From Providencia vermicola (GTDB lineage Bacteria > Pseudomonadota > Gammaproteobacteria > Enterobacterales > Enterobacteriaceae), in NCBI RefSeq assembly GCF_020381325.1, contig NZ_JAGSPI010000002.1, forward strand, positions 62,001-126,000: a stretch of DNA of 64,000 bases, given 5' to 3'. Position 1 is the stretch's first letter. Each line of letters begins with the position of its first letter. Positions 10,428-18,330 of this stretch are shown here, one piece after another. The translations under genes and the position numbers were made by a program. Below the pieces are notes generated by a model. It was not told the origin of the DNA. It made no database searches and saw only the letters and a list, made by a program, of their open reading frames with translations.

Positions 10428-10861
10428 AAACAAAATCCTTTTTGTTGAACAGGACAATAATCTAACCAGCCATTCTTACGGGGAGTAACTCTCTGCTTCA
10501 GAGGATCCCATTCAACCCATTGATATACTTTAATATCTAAACCATCTTTATAAGAACTTTGACCTGATAAAATAGAAGTTGAGCGACCATAAGGCTTTAA
10601 GCAGCTTTTCCAATTCTGTGTTGCGTCTTGCTGACAAACCCATTTTTTCTTTGTATTTGTTTCCCAAGATAGCGTTAAACCCCACGCTAACGCGGATTCC
10701 GCTCGGTTAAACGTATGATAATATTTAGTTTCTTTGTGCCACTCATCTAAAGCTCGACGTTGAAAAAAATGAAGAGAACTCATTAATAACAAACTCATAG
10801 TCATTAAAACAACTGTCATCACTAAAGCAATATTGCCTCTTTGGCTGTCCATTTTTGCCAT
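10424..10861 (-). CDS. ygdB: YgdB family pseudopilin-cluster protein (DUF2509)
   Basis: A 145-residue protein with one N-terminal hydrophobic segment (NIALVMTVVLMTMSLLLMSS) after a short polar head (MAKMDSQRG). The shape resembles a minor pseudopilin such as PilX or GspK, although the Gly-Phe processing site seen in its neighbours is replaced by QRGN. It has four cysteines in the mature part (VCQQDA, SCLKPY, YCPVQQ and FCL). The ATG overlaps the ppdB stop by one base (TAATG), and the stop overlaps the ppdC GTG by four bases. Position between ppdB and ppdC is conserved in E. coli. Function is not established; assembly or priming of a short pilus is an inference from neighbours. Confidence 0.82.
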   Translation of the reverse strand: MAKMDSQRGNIALVMTVVLMTMSLLLMSSLHFFQRRALDEWHKETKYYHTFNRAESALAWGLTLSWETNTKKKWVCQQDATQNWKSCLKPYGRSTSILSGQSSYKDGLDIKVYQWVEWDPLKQRVTPRKNGWLDYCPVQQKGFCL

Positions 10862-11466
10862 TATAAATTCCTAAGCTTTACTGAGATTCTGTACTCAAAA
10901 AGCTGTCCAGCTAATAACCTTGTTTCAACACTCATAATAACTTCAAGTAGTTGAGTATCTTCAATCCAATTAAAAGCTAATTTTTTTACTGTAACCAATT
11001 TTGCATCGAACAATGACTGCCAACGTGTTCCGCTACAATCCCTAACATTTCGGTTTGACTCTAACTTTCCATTATTTAGCCGATAACCAAAATAGTCGGT
11101 CTCTCTTTTTTTTGACTTAACATCCACCCACTCACCTGATAAATCTTGGTCATAGGCAAAAATGATACACGTATTTTTTCCCTCACTTAACGATTTAGCG
11201 CTAATCATTATTGGTTCTCCCTGACAACTAGAATTGTGGCAATAACCAATGCGCCTAAAGTCCTTTTCCATATTAAGTAAAACCTGCCTAACATCCCTAT
11301 TTATTTGATATTGAAAATAAGCGCGGTAAGTTTGCTTAAAGATTGAAGGGATACTATTCATAACAGCGAGACAAATAAGGCTACTTATTACCATTGCAAC
11401 CAACATTTCAATTAATGTGAACCCCTTTTGCCTTGCCTTATTTAAGCAATTTGCCAGCGTCAACAT
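10861..11466 (-). CDS. ppdB: Prepilin peptidase-dependent pseudopilin PpdB
   Basis: A 201-residue PilW/GspJ-like minor pseudopilin. The N terminus has a basic head and a class III signal site KARQKG|FTLIEMLVAM, followed by the hydrophobic helix VISSLICLAVMNSI. The C-terminal half is beta-rich and contains a pair of close cysteines (GYCHNSSCQG) and a third in RDCSGT. The ATG lies within the 3' end of ppdA (seven-base overlap) and the stop overlaps ygdB by one base. In enterobacteria these genes need the PpdD/Hof assembly proteins encoded elsewhere; none of those are in this window. Confidence 0.87.
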   Translation of the reverse strand: MLTLANCLNKARQKGFTLIEMLVAMVISSLICLAVMNSIPSIFKQTYRAYFQYQINRDVRQVLLNMEKDFRRIGYCHNSSCQGEPIMISAKSLSEGKNTCIIFAYDQDLSGEWVDVKSKKRETDYFGYRLNNGKLESNRNVRDCSGTRWQSLFDAKLVTVKKLAFNWIEDTQLLEVIMSVETRLLAGQLFEYRISVKLRNL

Positions 11467-11945
11467 TTAGGTATCCCTGCCATACCAAAGTGTGAACAGG
11501 CTCTAACTCGCCCTAAAGCAGACATATAAATAGAAATAACCCTATCTTTATTCTTTAACTGAAAACTAAATGCGCGGCTGGTGCCTTGCTTCCCATATAA
11601 CTCGACTGAAGTACGAGTTGAGCTAGCCAGTTCAATTCCCTGAAATTTATCAGATGTAACATTCCCTACCTCTTGGTGTGTATTTGAATCTTTGATGGAC
11701 ATACACCAGTCAGCTTTTCCTGGTCTTACGAAAAGAGTTTGCTGTCGATTCATGTAAATTCCTTCTTTTACATGCTGGTAAATAAACTCAGTCAGTTGCC
11801 TCGCAGTATCAATGAGCCGTTGTTGAGCAATGTGCTGTTGCCAAGAATGCAGCCCCGAAAAAGCAGTCAAAGAACAAATAAACAGCACAACTAATATCTC
11901 TATTAGTGTAAAACCTAGCTGAGTTTGATCCCGTTTGATTTTCAT
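11460..11945 (-). CDS. ppdA: Prepilin peptidase-dependent pseudopilin PpdA
   Basis: A 161-residue GspH/FimT-like pseudopilin. The processing site is QTQLG|FTLIEILVVLF, with Glu at mature position 5. I choose the ATG at 11943-11945 because a strong GGAGGGGG sequence sits just upstream; longer in-frame starts add residues unlike a pilin leader. The C terminus carries two cysteines (RACSHF, PKC). It is the first gene of the ppdA-ppdB-ygdB-ppdC-recC-ptrA-recB-recD cluster. A CRP-S-type palindrome lies about 135 bases upstream, so induction by CRP with Sxy is likely, as reported for the homologous E. coli operon. Confidence 0.88.
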   Translation of the reverse strand: MKIKRDQTQLGFTLIEILVVLFICSLTAFSGLHSWQQHIAQQRLIDTARQLTEFIYQHVKEGIYMNRQQTLFVRPGKADWCMSIKDSNTHQEVGNVTSDKFQGIELASSTRTSVELYGKQGTSRAFSFQLKNKDRVISIYMSALGRVRACSHFGMAGIPKC

Positions 11946-12031
11946 AAACCCCCTCCATGTATATAGAGAAGGAATCTCGCTAAAAAAAACGGACATAACG
12001 AGTAAATGTTTTTCTGTTTACATAGTGCTTC

Positions 12032-12116
12032 CCAAAAAAGTGGACGCTCTTGGCTTAAGTTCAAATCAATTTGCGAAACGCTTCGCAAAATCATAGAAAG
12101 CATCCAAAAAAGTGGA
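12032..12116. repeat. Pair of 13-bp direct repeats flanking the CRP-S palindrome
   Basis: CCAAAAAAGTGGA occurs at 12032-12044 and again at 12104-12116, exactly 72 bases apart, one copy on each side of the TGCGA-N6-TCGCA palindrome. On the minus strand each reads TCCACTTTTTTGG. The similarity extends a little beyond the core: GCTTC or GCAT precedes each. They may be protein-binding sites or a relic of a duplication; nothing in the sequence decides between these. Confidence 0.5.
12072..12087 (-). promoter_or_regulatory. Candidate CRP-S (Sxy-dependent CRP) site upstream of ppdA
   Basis: TGCGA-AACGCT-TCGCA is a perfect TGCGA-N6-TCGCA site. It sits inside an 8-bp perfect inverted repeat (TTTGCGAA and TTCGCAAA, 12070-12089). 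CRP-S sites differ from ordinary CRP sites (TGTGA-N6-TCACA) by C at the second core position and need Sxy as well as CRP. The centre is about 134 bases before the ppdA ATG. I could not fix a convincing -10 at the class II distance, so the exact promoter is unknown. Known biology: the ppdA operon is a CRP-S target in E. coli. Confidence 0.7.
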
Positions 12117-12147
12117 GTTTTTTTACTCAAGGAAAAACAAAATAAAA

Positions 12148-12164
12148 CACACCGGTAAAGTGTA
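12148..12164 (-). terminator. Weak candidate terminator for thyA
   Basis: On the minus strand TACAC, a seven-base loop and GTGTG form a short stem, with one T-G pair, directly followed by TTTTATTTTG. It lies about 90 bases past the thyA stop. The stem is only five pairs, so this is a tentative call. Confidence 0.3.
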
Positions 12165-12185
12165 AGTAACTTAAGGAGGAGAAAT

Positions 12186-12236
12186 ATGTATTCAAGAATA
12201 GGACTGATGGTGGCTCATCATCTCAAGCCACCATAG
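12186..12236 (+). CDS. Candidate 16-codon small ORF with a near-perfect Shine-Dalgarno sequence
   Basis: An ATG at 12186 follows TTAAGGAGGAG with about six bases of spacing, one of the strongest ribosome binding sites in the window. The frame encodes MYSRIGLMVAHHLKPP and ends with TAG at 12234-12236. Its second half overlaps an 8-bp perfect hairpin (TGGTGGCT at 12208-12215, AGCCACCA at 12226-12233). It runs against thyA and no plus-strand gene follows for 5 kb, so it is not an obvious attenuator leader. I do not recognise the peptide. It could be a real small protein, a regulatory peptide in a small RNA, or chance. No clear promoter was found. Confidence 0.4.
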   Translation: MYSRIGLMVAHHLKPP

Positions 12237-12252
12237 TTATGAAAGAGAATAA

Positions 12253-13104
12253 TTAAACAGTAAATGGATACTTGATAGCTTCATGACACTGATACCCATC
12301 AAGTGTGAAGTCATCTGTTGTTACCCATGTTTCAAGATCTTCTAACGTTTTAATTTTTGGGTTAATTGTTAATGAAGGGGAAGGAAATGGTTCACGCTTT
12401 AGTTGCACATCTCTCATCAACGGTAACTGATTTTCATAAATATGTGCATTTACAATTTTATGATAGGCCTTACCTGCTTTATGACCCGTAATCCGAGCCA
12501 TTAATGCAAGTAAAACAAAGCATTGTACTTGATTGAAATTCAAGCCGAGCGGAACATCACAGCTACGCTGATATGATGTTAGATGCAGCGTATCGCCTAG
12601 CAGCGAAAATGTATGAGTGTGCATACAAGGACGTAGGCACCCCATTTCAAATTCACCTGGATTATAGAAGGTGATAATTTCCGCACGGTCATCAATGCCA
12701 TTTTTTAAGTTATTAACCACTTTTCGAAGTTGATCGAGATGGGTGCCATCTGGGCGTTGCCATGAGCGACCTTGAACTCCATAAACACGGCCCATATCGT
12801 CCTCACCTTTTCGATGGGGATTATTTAGCCAAGCTTGGTTTTCATTCGCATTTGCATTCCATGTGTTGCAACCAATTTCACGAAATTGTGCTGCATTATC
12901 ATAACCACGCAAATAACCCAGTAGCTCAGCAATCGCCGCTTTATAAAAGCTCTTACGAGTCGTAATCAAAGGGAACTGATTATTACCAACATCATATTCA
13001 AGATCGGCATTAATTACAGTTAAACAACGAACGCCCGTACGTTTGTTTTCAACCCATTGCCCTTCATCAATAATACGTTGGCATAACTCTAGATACGGCT
13101 TCAT
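12253..13104 (-). CDS. thyA: Thymidylate synthase
   Basis: A 283-residue enzyme converting dUMP to dTMP with methylene-tetrahydrofolate. The active-site cysteine is in [12 protein letters not shown] (Cys at about 160), with the dUMP-binding [13 protein letters not shown] and HIYENQL downstream. This is the longer, LRPC form of the family rather than the 264-residue LPPC form of E. coli K-12. I recall the longer form from some other gammaproteobacteria, but not precisely enough to assign a genus. It lies downstream of lgt, 111 bases away, as in E. coli, where the two are cotranscribed. It works with FolA (35743-36240), which recycles the dihydrofolate produced. Confidence 0.97.
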   Translation of the reverse strand: MKPYLELCQRIIDEGQWVENKRTGVRCLTVINADLEYDVGNNQFPLITTRKSFYKAAIAELLGYLRGYDNAAQFREIGCNTWNANANENQAWLNNPHRKGEDDMGRVYGVQGRSWQRPDGTHLDQLRKVVNNLKNGIDDRAEIITFYNPGEFEMGCLRPCMHTHTFSLLGDTLHLTSYQRSCDVPLGLNFNQVQCFVLLALMARITGHKAGKAYHKIVNAHIYENQLPLMRDVQLKREPFPSPSLTINPKIKTLEDLETWVTTDDFTLDGYQCHEAIKYPFTV

Positions 13105-13215
13105 AGTGGCTCTCTTATTCGAAATAACTTAACTGGCAAGCTTAGAACTAAATACCTTATTTTCAATGAAATTATTGTATTTGAAATACTAAGCTAGCCT
13201 CAACAACAAGGTGAG

Positions 13216-14112
13216 TTAACTACCTTTAGGCTCTTTTTCTGGCTTATGAGCAGGGACATTTCGACCATATTTATATGCCCAAACAATCATTAAAATACCA
13301 ATAATGATCATTGGGATAGATAAAATTTGCCCCATACTAACACCGCCAAATAACCCAAGCTGGGCATCTGGTTGCCTGAAGAATTCAACAATAATCCTAA
13401 ACGCACCATAACCAATTAAAAATAGCCCTGAAACGCTCCCCATTGGCCTTGGTTTACGAACAAATAAATTCAGGATAAGGAATAAGACAATACCCTCTAA
13501 GAACATTTCATAAAGCTGTGAAGGGTGTCTTGGTAATACACCATATTGCTCTAAAATCGGTAATAAAGAAGGGTCCTGCGCAGCCAATTGAATATCTTCG
13601 CTGCGTGAATGCGGGAATAGGAAAGCCCAAGGCGTATCAAGGGTTACACGTCCCCATAATTCACCATTAATAAAGTTACCGATACGCCCCATTCCTAAAC
13701 CAAACGGGATTAACGGAGCAACAAAGTCAGAAACTTGAAGAAAACGACGACGAGTACGATGTGCAAACCACATCATGGCACAAATCACACCAATTAAGCC
13801 GCCATGAAAGGACATCCCGCCATCCCAAACTTTAAAGAGATAAAGCGGATCATCAAGGAAAACTGGGAGGTTATAGAAAAATACGTAGCCAAGACGACCA
13901 CCAACAAATACACCCACAAACCCAACATACAGCAGGTTTTCAACTTCGTTTTTAGTCCAGCCGCTATTTGGTTTTGCAGCACGACGCCCTGCTAACCATA
14001 ATGCGAAAACAAAACCAACGAGGTACATAAAACCATACCAGTGCAACGATACTGGCCCAATTGAGAACATAACAGGATCAATTTCCGGAAATGCTAAGTA
14101 GCTGTTACTCAT
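13216..14112 (-). CDS. lgt: Prolipoprotein diacylglyceryl transferase
   Basis: A 298-residue polytopic inner-membrane enzyme, close to E. coli Lgt (291). It transfers diacylglycerol from phosphatidylglycerol to the lipobox cysteine, the first step of lipoprotein maturation. The Lgt signature [16 protein letters not shown] is present, with [11 protein letters not shown] near the N terminus and the conserved RHPSQLYE in the second half. About seven membrane segments can be seen. The C-terminal tail is basic and cytoplasmic (KPEKEPKGS). Upstream is ptsP, 158 bases away, and downstream thyA, the conserved enterobacterial order. Confidence 0.97.
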   Translation of the reverse strand: MSNSYLAFPEIDPVMFSIGPVSLHWYGFMYLVGFVFALWLAGRRAAKPNSGWTKNEVENLLYVGFVGVFVGGRLGYVFFYNLPVFLDDPLYLFKVWDGGMSFHGGLIGVICAMMWFAHRTRRRFLQVSDFVAPLIPFGLGMGRIGNFINGELWGRVTLDTPWAFLFPHSRSEDIQLAAQDPSLLPILEQYGVLPRHPSQLYEMFLEGIVLFLILNLFVRKPRPMGSVSGLFLIGYGAFRIIVEFFRQPDAQLGLFGGVSMGQILSIPMIIIGILMIVWAYKYGRNVPAHKPEKEPKGS

Positions 14113-14270
14113 CGTTCCCCACTTTTAATGATTAAGCCAATAGTTGGCTGGCTATAAAATATCCAATACACATCAACGCATTTGAATGAGCGCAAAAGCA
14201 TACAACAAAAGGTATGGTAACTTATACTCGAATATAATAATTTAACCGCAAACACGCAAAAATAAGGAAG

Positions 14271-16517
14271 CTAAATTCCACCGCGAACAAACCCACCTAA
14301 GCGATGAATTTCCATAAAGTGGCTCGCTTCTTTTCGAACATTTTCACATGTTTCTGCCATTAATAATTTATCTACCAAATCCGCCATTAGCTCAGGATCA
14401 AGTTGACGAATAAGGTACTTCATCCTCGGAACACTTCGCCCACTCATACTTAAAGAACGGTAACCAAGGGCAATTAATATCATAGCACTGAGTGGCTGGC
14501 CTGCCATCTCACCACACACACTGACAGGAAGCGCCAAACGCTGACACTCTTCACTGACCTTAGCCAGAAAGCGAATAACCGCTGGATGGAGATTATCATA
14601 TAGCGCAGCAACATGTGTATTATTGCGGTCAACAGCAAGTAAATATTGTGTAAAGTCATTGGTACCAATAGAAATAAAATCTACGCGTTTTTTTATCTCT
14701 GGCAACAAAAATAACAACGAAGGCACTTCAAGCATTACACCAATTTGTGGCATTTGTACTGGCTGTCCAAGCAATTGGCTGACCTCGCCTTTCGCTCTTT
14801 TTATTAATAAAATAGCTTCATCTATTTCATTAATACTGGTCACCATAGGCAACAAAATGCGTAAATTTCCAGATAATGCATTAGCCCGTAGCATCGCCCT
14901 TAATTGAATTAAAAAAATCTCAGGCTGATCAAGCATTATGCGGATCCCTCGCCAACCTAGACTTGGATTTTCTTCACTAATAGGCATATAAGGAAGCTGC
15001 TTATCTGCCCCAATATCAAGGGTGCGTAGCACGACTGGCTTTGTTGGAAATAACTGTAAAACTTCTTTATATAGCTGTTTTTGTTCATCTTCTGAAGGAA
15101 AACCATTGTGCAGCATAAATGGTAATTCTGTACGGTATAGCCCAACACCATCAACCCCTGTATTAATTTGCTGCTCATAGCGCGGACTTAACCCTGCGTT
15201 TAGGTGGATCTGTATTTGTTCACCGCCTATTAAGGTTGCATCTTGCTCTAAAGTTCCCTCAGCCAAACGACTAATCACATTCTCTTCTTCAATAATTTGC
15301 TGATATTCCTGAGTAATTAGGTTTTCGGGCTCGATGAAAACCTCACCACGGTAACCATCTAAAATCAAATGACGGTTATGCAGTAGAGACGGTTCAATAT
15401 CCGCTCCCATTATGGCGGGAATACCCATTGCTCGGATTAAAATTGCTGAATGCGAATGCGTTGCGCCATCACGGACAATAACACCTGCCAGCTGCTCCAT
15501 CGGCAACTCAGCAAGCACACTGGCACTGAGTTCATCAGCCACTAAAATAAAGCGATCGGGCCACTGTTCATTCGCCTTTAACGAATCATCAAGATGAAAT
15601 AATAAACGCTGACCTAACGCTTTGAGATCTGCGCCCCGCTCTCTTAAATAGAGATCACGTAAACGAGAGAATTGCTCAACATAGTTTTCAATAACCGTTT
15701 TCACCGCCCATTCAGCAGCTGCTCCGCCATCAATGGCTGCAAATAGATGTTTTTTAAGCTGAGGATCACTAAGCAAATGATTATAAAGGTCAAAAATTGC
15801 TGCGCTTTCTTTTGCAGAACTCGCCATAAAGCGTTTGCTGATCCTCCGGCATTCTGCGGTCGCACTTTCTAAGGCGGTAATTAAACGTTGCTTTTCACTA
15901 TCGATATTAATGGCGCTAGTTTGGCTGATGCTATCAAAAGAGGGCTGTGAATTGTCTTGCCAACCATAGGCCATTGATATTCCCTGAGAAACAGGGATAG
16001 CTTTAATTCTATTTTGCCGATACTGTCCAAAAATCCCTTTGGCTTGTGCTTGTGATAAAATCACGGCAAGCTGCATCGACAGCGTCACCATAAAAGACTC
16101 TTCTGTCTCATTAAACAGTCGTTTTTCACGCTGCTGAACGACAAGCACACCTAATAATTGGCGCCGATAAACAATAGGGACACCCAGAAATGCTTTAAGC
16201 TGCTCTTCTTTTAATTGAGGAAGGTATTTATATTGAGGGTGTTCACGAGCATCAGCGAGGTTTAGCATTTCAGATTGACGCCCAACAGCGCCAACAACAC
16301 CTTCATCAAAACCAAGGCGAATAGCAATCCCGCTAGGTTTTTTTAACCCGCGGGTTGCCATTAAGTAATAGCATTGGCGGGGGTGATCTGCCAAGTAAAT
16401 CGAACACACATCGGTTCGCATTGCTTTGCAGGTTTCATCCACCAACACTTCTAGCGCATCAGTCAAACTTGTCGCCATCGCAACTTTTTCGACAATTTCA
16501 CGTAAACGCATCAACAT
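14271..16517 (-). CDS. ptsP: Nitrogen PTS phosphoenolpyruvate phosphotransferase (enzyme I-Ntr)
   Basis: From the ATG at 16515-16517 the protein is 748 residues, the same length as E. coli PtsP. A frame open further upstream overlaps rppH and adds 26 residues unlike the family, so I reject that start. Order of domains: an N-terminal GAF sensor (MLMRLREIVEK to about residue 170), the phosphohistidine domain with RDGATHSHSAILIRA, and the PEP-binding barrel with GLYRTELPFM, RTLDIGADKQLPY and GTNDFTQYLLAVDRNN. It phosphorylates NPr in response to nitrogen state. It begins four bases after the rppH stop, so the two are probably cotranscribed. Confidence 0.96.
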   Translation of the reverse strand: MLMRLREIVEKVAMATSLTDALEVLVDETCKAMRTDVCSIYLADHPRQCYYLMATRGLKKPSGIAIRLGFDEGVVGAVGRQSEMLNLADAREHPQYKYLPQLKEEQLKAFLGVPIVYRRQLLGVLVVQQREKRLFNETEESFMVTLSMQLAVILSQAQAKGIFGQYRQNRIKAIPVSQGISMAYGWQDNSQPSFDSISQTSAINIDSEKQRLITALESATAECRRISKRFMASSAKESAAIFDLYNHLLSDPQLKKHLFAAIDGGAAAEWAVKTVIENYVEQFSRLRDLYLRERGADLKALGQRLLFHLDDSLKANEQWPDRFILVADELSASVLAELPMEQLAGVIVRDGATHSHSAILIRAMGIPAIMGADIEPSLLHNRHLILDGYRGEVFIEPENLITQEYQQIIEEENVISRLAEGTLEQDATLIGGEQIQIHLNAGLSPRYEQQINTGVDGVGLYRTELPFMLHNGFPSEDEQKQLYKEVLQLFPTKPVVLRTLDIGADKQLPYMPISEENPSLGWRGIRIMLDQPEIFLIQLRAMLRANALSGNLRILLPMVTSINEIDEAILLIKRAKGEVSQLLGQPVQMPQIGVMLEVPSLLFLLPEIKKRVDFISIGTNDFTQYLLAVDRNNTHVAALYDNLHPAVIRFLAKVSEECQRLALPVSVCGEMAGQPLSAMILIALGYRSLSMSGRSVPRMKYLIRQLDPELMADLVDKLLMAETCENVRKEASHFMEIHRLGGFVRGGI

Positions 16518-16521
16518 AGGC

Positions 16522-17055
16522 TTACTTTGCTCCGCGCCTACGGTTATTAAAAGCGGGTCGTTGTGGTAATTTCTGTTCCTGTAAAGGCATAACAACTGGA
16601 GCGAATTCTTTCATTACACGGCGATAGACTTCCCGTTTAAAAGAAACCACCTGCCTGACAGGATACCAATAACTGACCCATCGCCAGCCATCAAATTCTG
16701 GCGATTTACTGCGCTGCACGTTTATATCGGCATCATTACATTGCAGTTGGAGTAAAAACCAACGCTGTTTCTGCCCAATACAAACTGGTTTTGTATCCCA
16801 ACGCACCAAACGCTTGGGTAATTTGTAACGTAACCAATTACGGGTAGATGCCAGTAACCTAACATCCTTACGCTGTAGCCCAACTTCTTCGTATAACTCA
16901 CGATACATCGCTTGCTCTGGTGATTCCCCAGGATTGATGCCCCCTTGAGGAAACTGCCATGAGTGCTGACCATAGCGGCGAGCCCATAGAACCTGCCCTT
17001 GCCGATTACAAATTACAATTCCTACATTCGGGCGGTAGCCATCATCATCAATCAC
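16522..17055 (-). CDS. rppH: RNA 5'-pyrophosphohydrolase
   Basis: A 177-residue Nudix enzyme that removes pyrophosphate from 5' ends of transcripts and so triggers RNase E decay. The Nudix box [23 protein letters not shown] (positions about 38-60) has all key residues (G, E, RE, EE and G). The start is a GTG at 17053-17055 giving [14 protein letters not shown], the same N terminus as in E. coli, where the start is also non-ATG. The tail is basic ([12 protein letters not shown]). It leads ptsP. In E. coli mutH lies beyond; here thiB replaces it, which marks a rearrangement joint. Confidence 0.96.
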   Translation of the reverse strand: MIDDDGYRPNVGIVICNRQGQVLWARRYGQHSWQFPQGGINPGESPEQAMYRELYEEVGLQRKDVRLLASTRNWLRYKLPKRLVRWDTKPVCIGQKQRWFLLQLQCNDADINVQRSKSPEFDGWRWVSYWYPVRQVVSFKREVYRRVMKEFAPVVMPLQEQKLPQRPAFNNRRRGAK

Positions 17056-17135
17056 TCGACTACCCCAATAACCAAATTTGAAAGATACCTAATTGTTTCA
17101 CACATACCCTAACTGGTAAACCTATATCAATACAG

Positions 17136-17164
17136 TTTGCAGATATGTCCGAAGTCTCTACAAT
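17136..17164 (+). promoter_or_regulatory. Candidate sigma-70 promoter for thiBPQ
   Basis: TTTGCA (17136-17141) and TACAAT (17159-17164) are separated by 17 bases. The predicted transcript start, around 17171, coincides with the first bases of the TPP riboswitch, which supports the call. Confidence 0.55.
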
Positions 17165-17171
17165 AGTGAGT

Positions 17172-17255
17172 GTCTCAACGGGGTGCTAAATTTATTTTGG
17201 CTGAGAAATAACCCGTAGAACCTGATCCGGTTAATACCGGCGTAGGGATTTGAGC
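17172..17255 (+). ncRNA. TPP (THI-box) riboswitch of thiBPQ
   Basis: The conserved elements are all present: GGGGTGC, GGCTGAGAAATAACCC, GTAGAACCTGATCCGG, TTAATACCGG and CGTAGGGA. Stem P1 is closed by CTCAA (17174-17178) with TTGAG (17250-17254). It binds thiamine pyrophosphate and represses thiamine uptake genes. The E. coli counterpart of this leader is known as the small RNA SroA. The downstream part (17246-17324) has alternative pairings that hide or free the thiB ribosome binding site. Confidence 0.95.
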
Positions 17256-17325
17256 CACCGCCTGCAAACCTGCATCGGTTTACTCTCAAATCCTGTGTCA
17301 CTCTCTTTTTAGCGCAGGAAAAAGC

Positions 17326-18330
17326 ATGTTTAAAAACAAAATTATAGCATCGATTTTTACCCTCAGTGCACTCAGTTTGAGTCAATTCGCATGGGCAGAG
17401 AAACCGACCCTAACTGTCTATACCTATGACTCCTTTGCCGCAGAGTGGGGACCCGGCCCGCAAATTAAAAAGAATTTTGAAGCTCAGTGTGACTGTGAAT
17501 TAAAAGTTGTTGCGTTAGGTGATGGCGTTGCCTTGTTAAATCGTTTGAGAATGGAAGGCAAGAAAAGTAAAGCTGACATTATTTTAGGCCTAGATAACAA
17601 CCTATTAGATTCTGCTGAGAAAACAGGCCTTTTTGCCCCAGCTGAGATTGACACAACCGCACTAAAATTACCCATTGCATGGGATAGCTCTGTTTTCATT
17701 CCTTATGACTATGGCTATTTTGCATTCATTTATGACAAGAATAAAATCCAACAACCTCCCACAAGTATGGATGCACTATTAAATAGCGAAAATAACTGGA
17801 AAATCATCTACCAAGACCCACGCACCAGCACACCAGGACTTGGGCTGATGTTATGGATTGAAAAACTGTATGGTGATAAATCCGCTGATGCATGGAAAAA
17901 AATGGCAGGAAAAACCCTAACGGTCACCAAAGGTTGGAGCGAGGCATACGGTTTATTCTTAAAAGGTGAAGGGGATTTTGTTCTGAGCTATACCTCATCG
18001 CCAGGCTACCAGATGCTAAATGATAAAAAAGATAATTATGCCGCGGCCTTATTTAATGAAGGCCATTACATGCAAGTGGAAGTTGCTGCAAGATTAAAAA
18101 ACAGCCCACAGCCTGAACTTGCTAAGCAATTCTTGCAATTTGTTTTAACTCCTGATTTCCAAAATACTTTACCGACCACTAACTGGATGTACCCTGTCAT
18201 TGATATCCCCCTTCCAGACGTTTACAACCAACTCCCTCTACCAGAAAAAGCCTTACAATTTAGTTCACAAGAAGTGGCTAAAGAACGTCAAAATTGGACA
18301 CGTTTATGGCAAGCCGCCGTCAGTCGTTAA
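17326..18330 (+). CDS. thiB: Thiamine/TPP ABC transporter, periplasmic binding protein
   Basis: A 334-residue solute-binding protein. The signal peptide MFKNKIIASIFTLSALSLSQ ends with AWA before EKPTL. The mature start TLTVYTYDSFAAEWGPGPQI and DVILGLDNN-like segment (ADIILGLDNNLLD) are typical of the ThiB/TbpA family, which captures thiamine, its monophosphate and pyrophosphate. The ATG follows CAGGA by about six bases; that same CAGGA is the part that the riboswitch leader can pair with. The 3' end overlaps thiP by 25 bases, so the three thi genes form one operon. Confidence 0.96.
   Translation: MFKNKIIASIFTLSALSLSQFAWAEKPTLTVYTYDSFAAEWGPGPQIKKNFEAQCDCELKVVALGDGVALLNRLRMEGKKSKADIILGLDNNLLDSAEKTGLFAPAEIDTTALKLPIAWDSSVFIPYDYGYFAFIYDKNKIQQPPTSMDALLNSENNWKIIYQDPRTSTPGLGLMLWIEKLYGDKSADAWKKMAGKTLTVTKGWSEAYGLFLKGEGDFVLSYTSSPGYQMLNDKKDNYAAALFNEGHYMQVEVAARLKNSPQPELAKQFLQFVLTPDFQNTLPTTNWMYPVIDIPLPDVYNQLPLPEKALQFSSQEVAKERQNWTRLWQAAVSR

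Noticed and set aside
11942-12130. A 62-codon minus-strand frame before ppdA
   Set aside because: It covers the regulatory region with the CRP-S site and has no recognisable protein features; ppdA starts at its end with a strong GGAGGGGG.
16518-16595. A longer PtsP start 26 codons upstream
   Set aside because: It would overlap rppH, and the shorter start gives exactly the E. coli length and N terminus.
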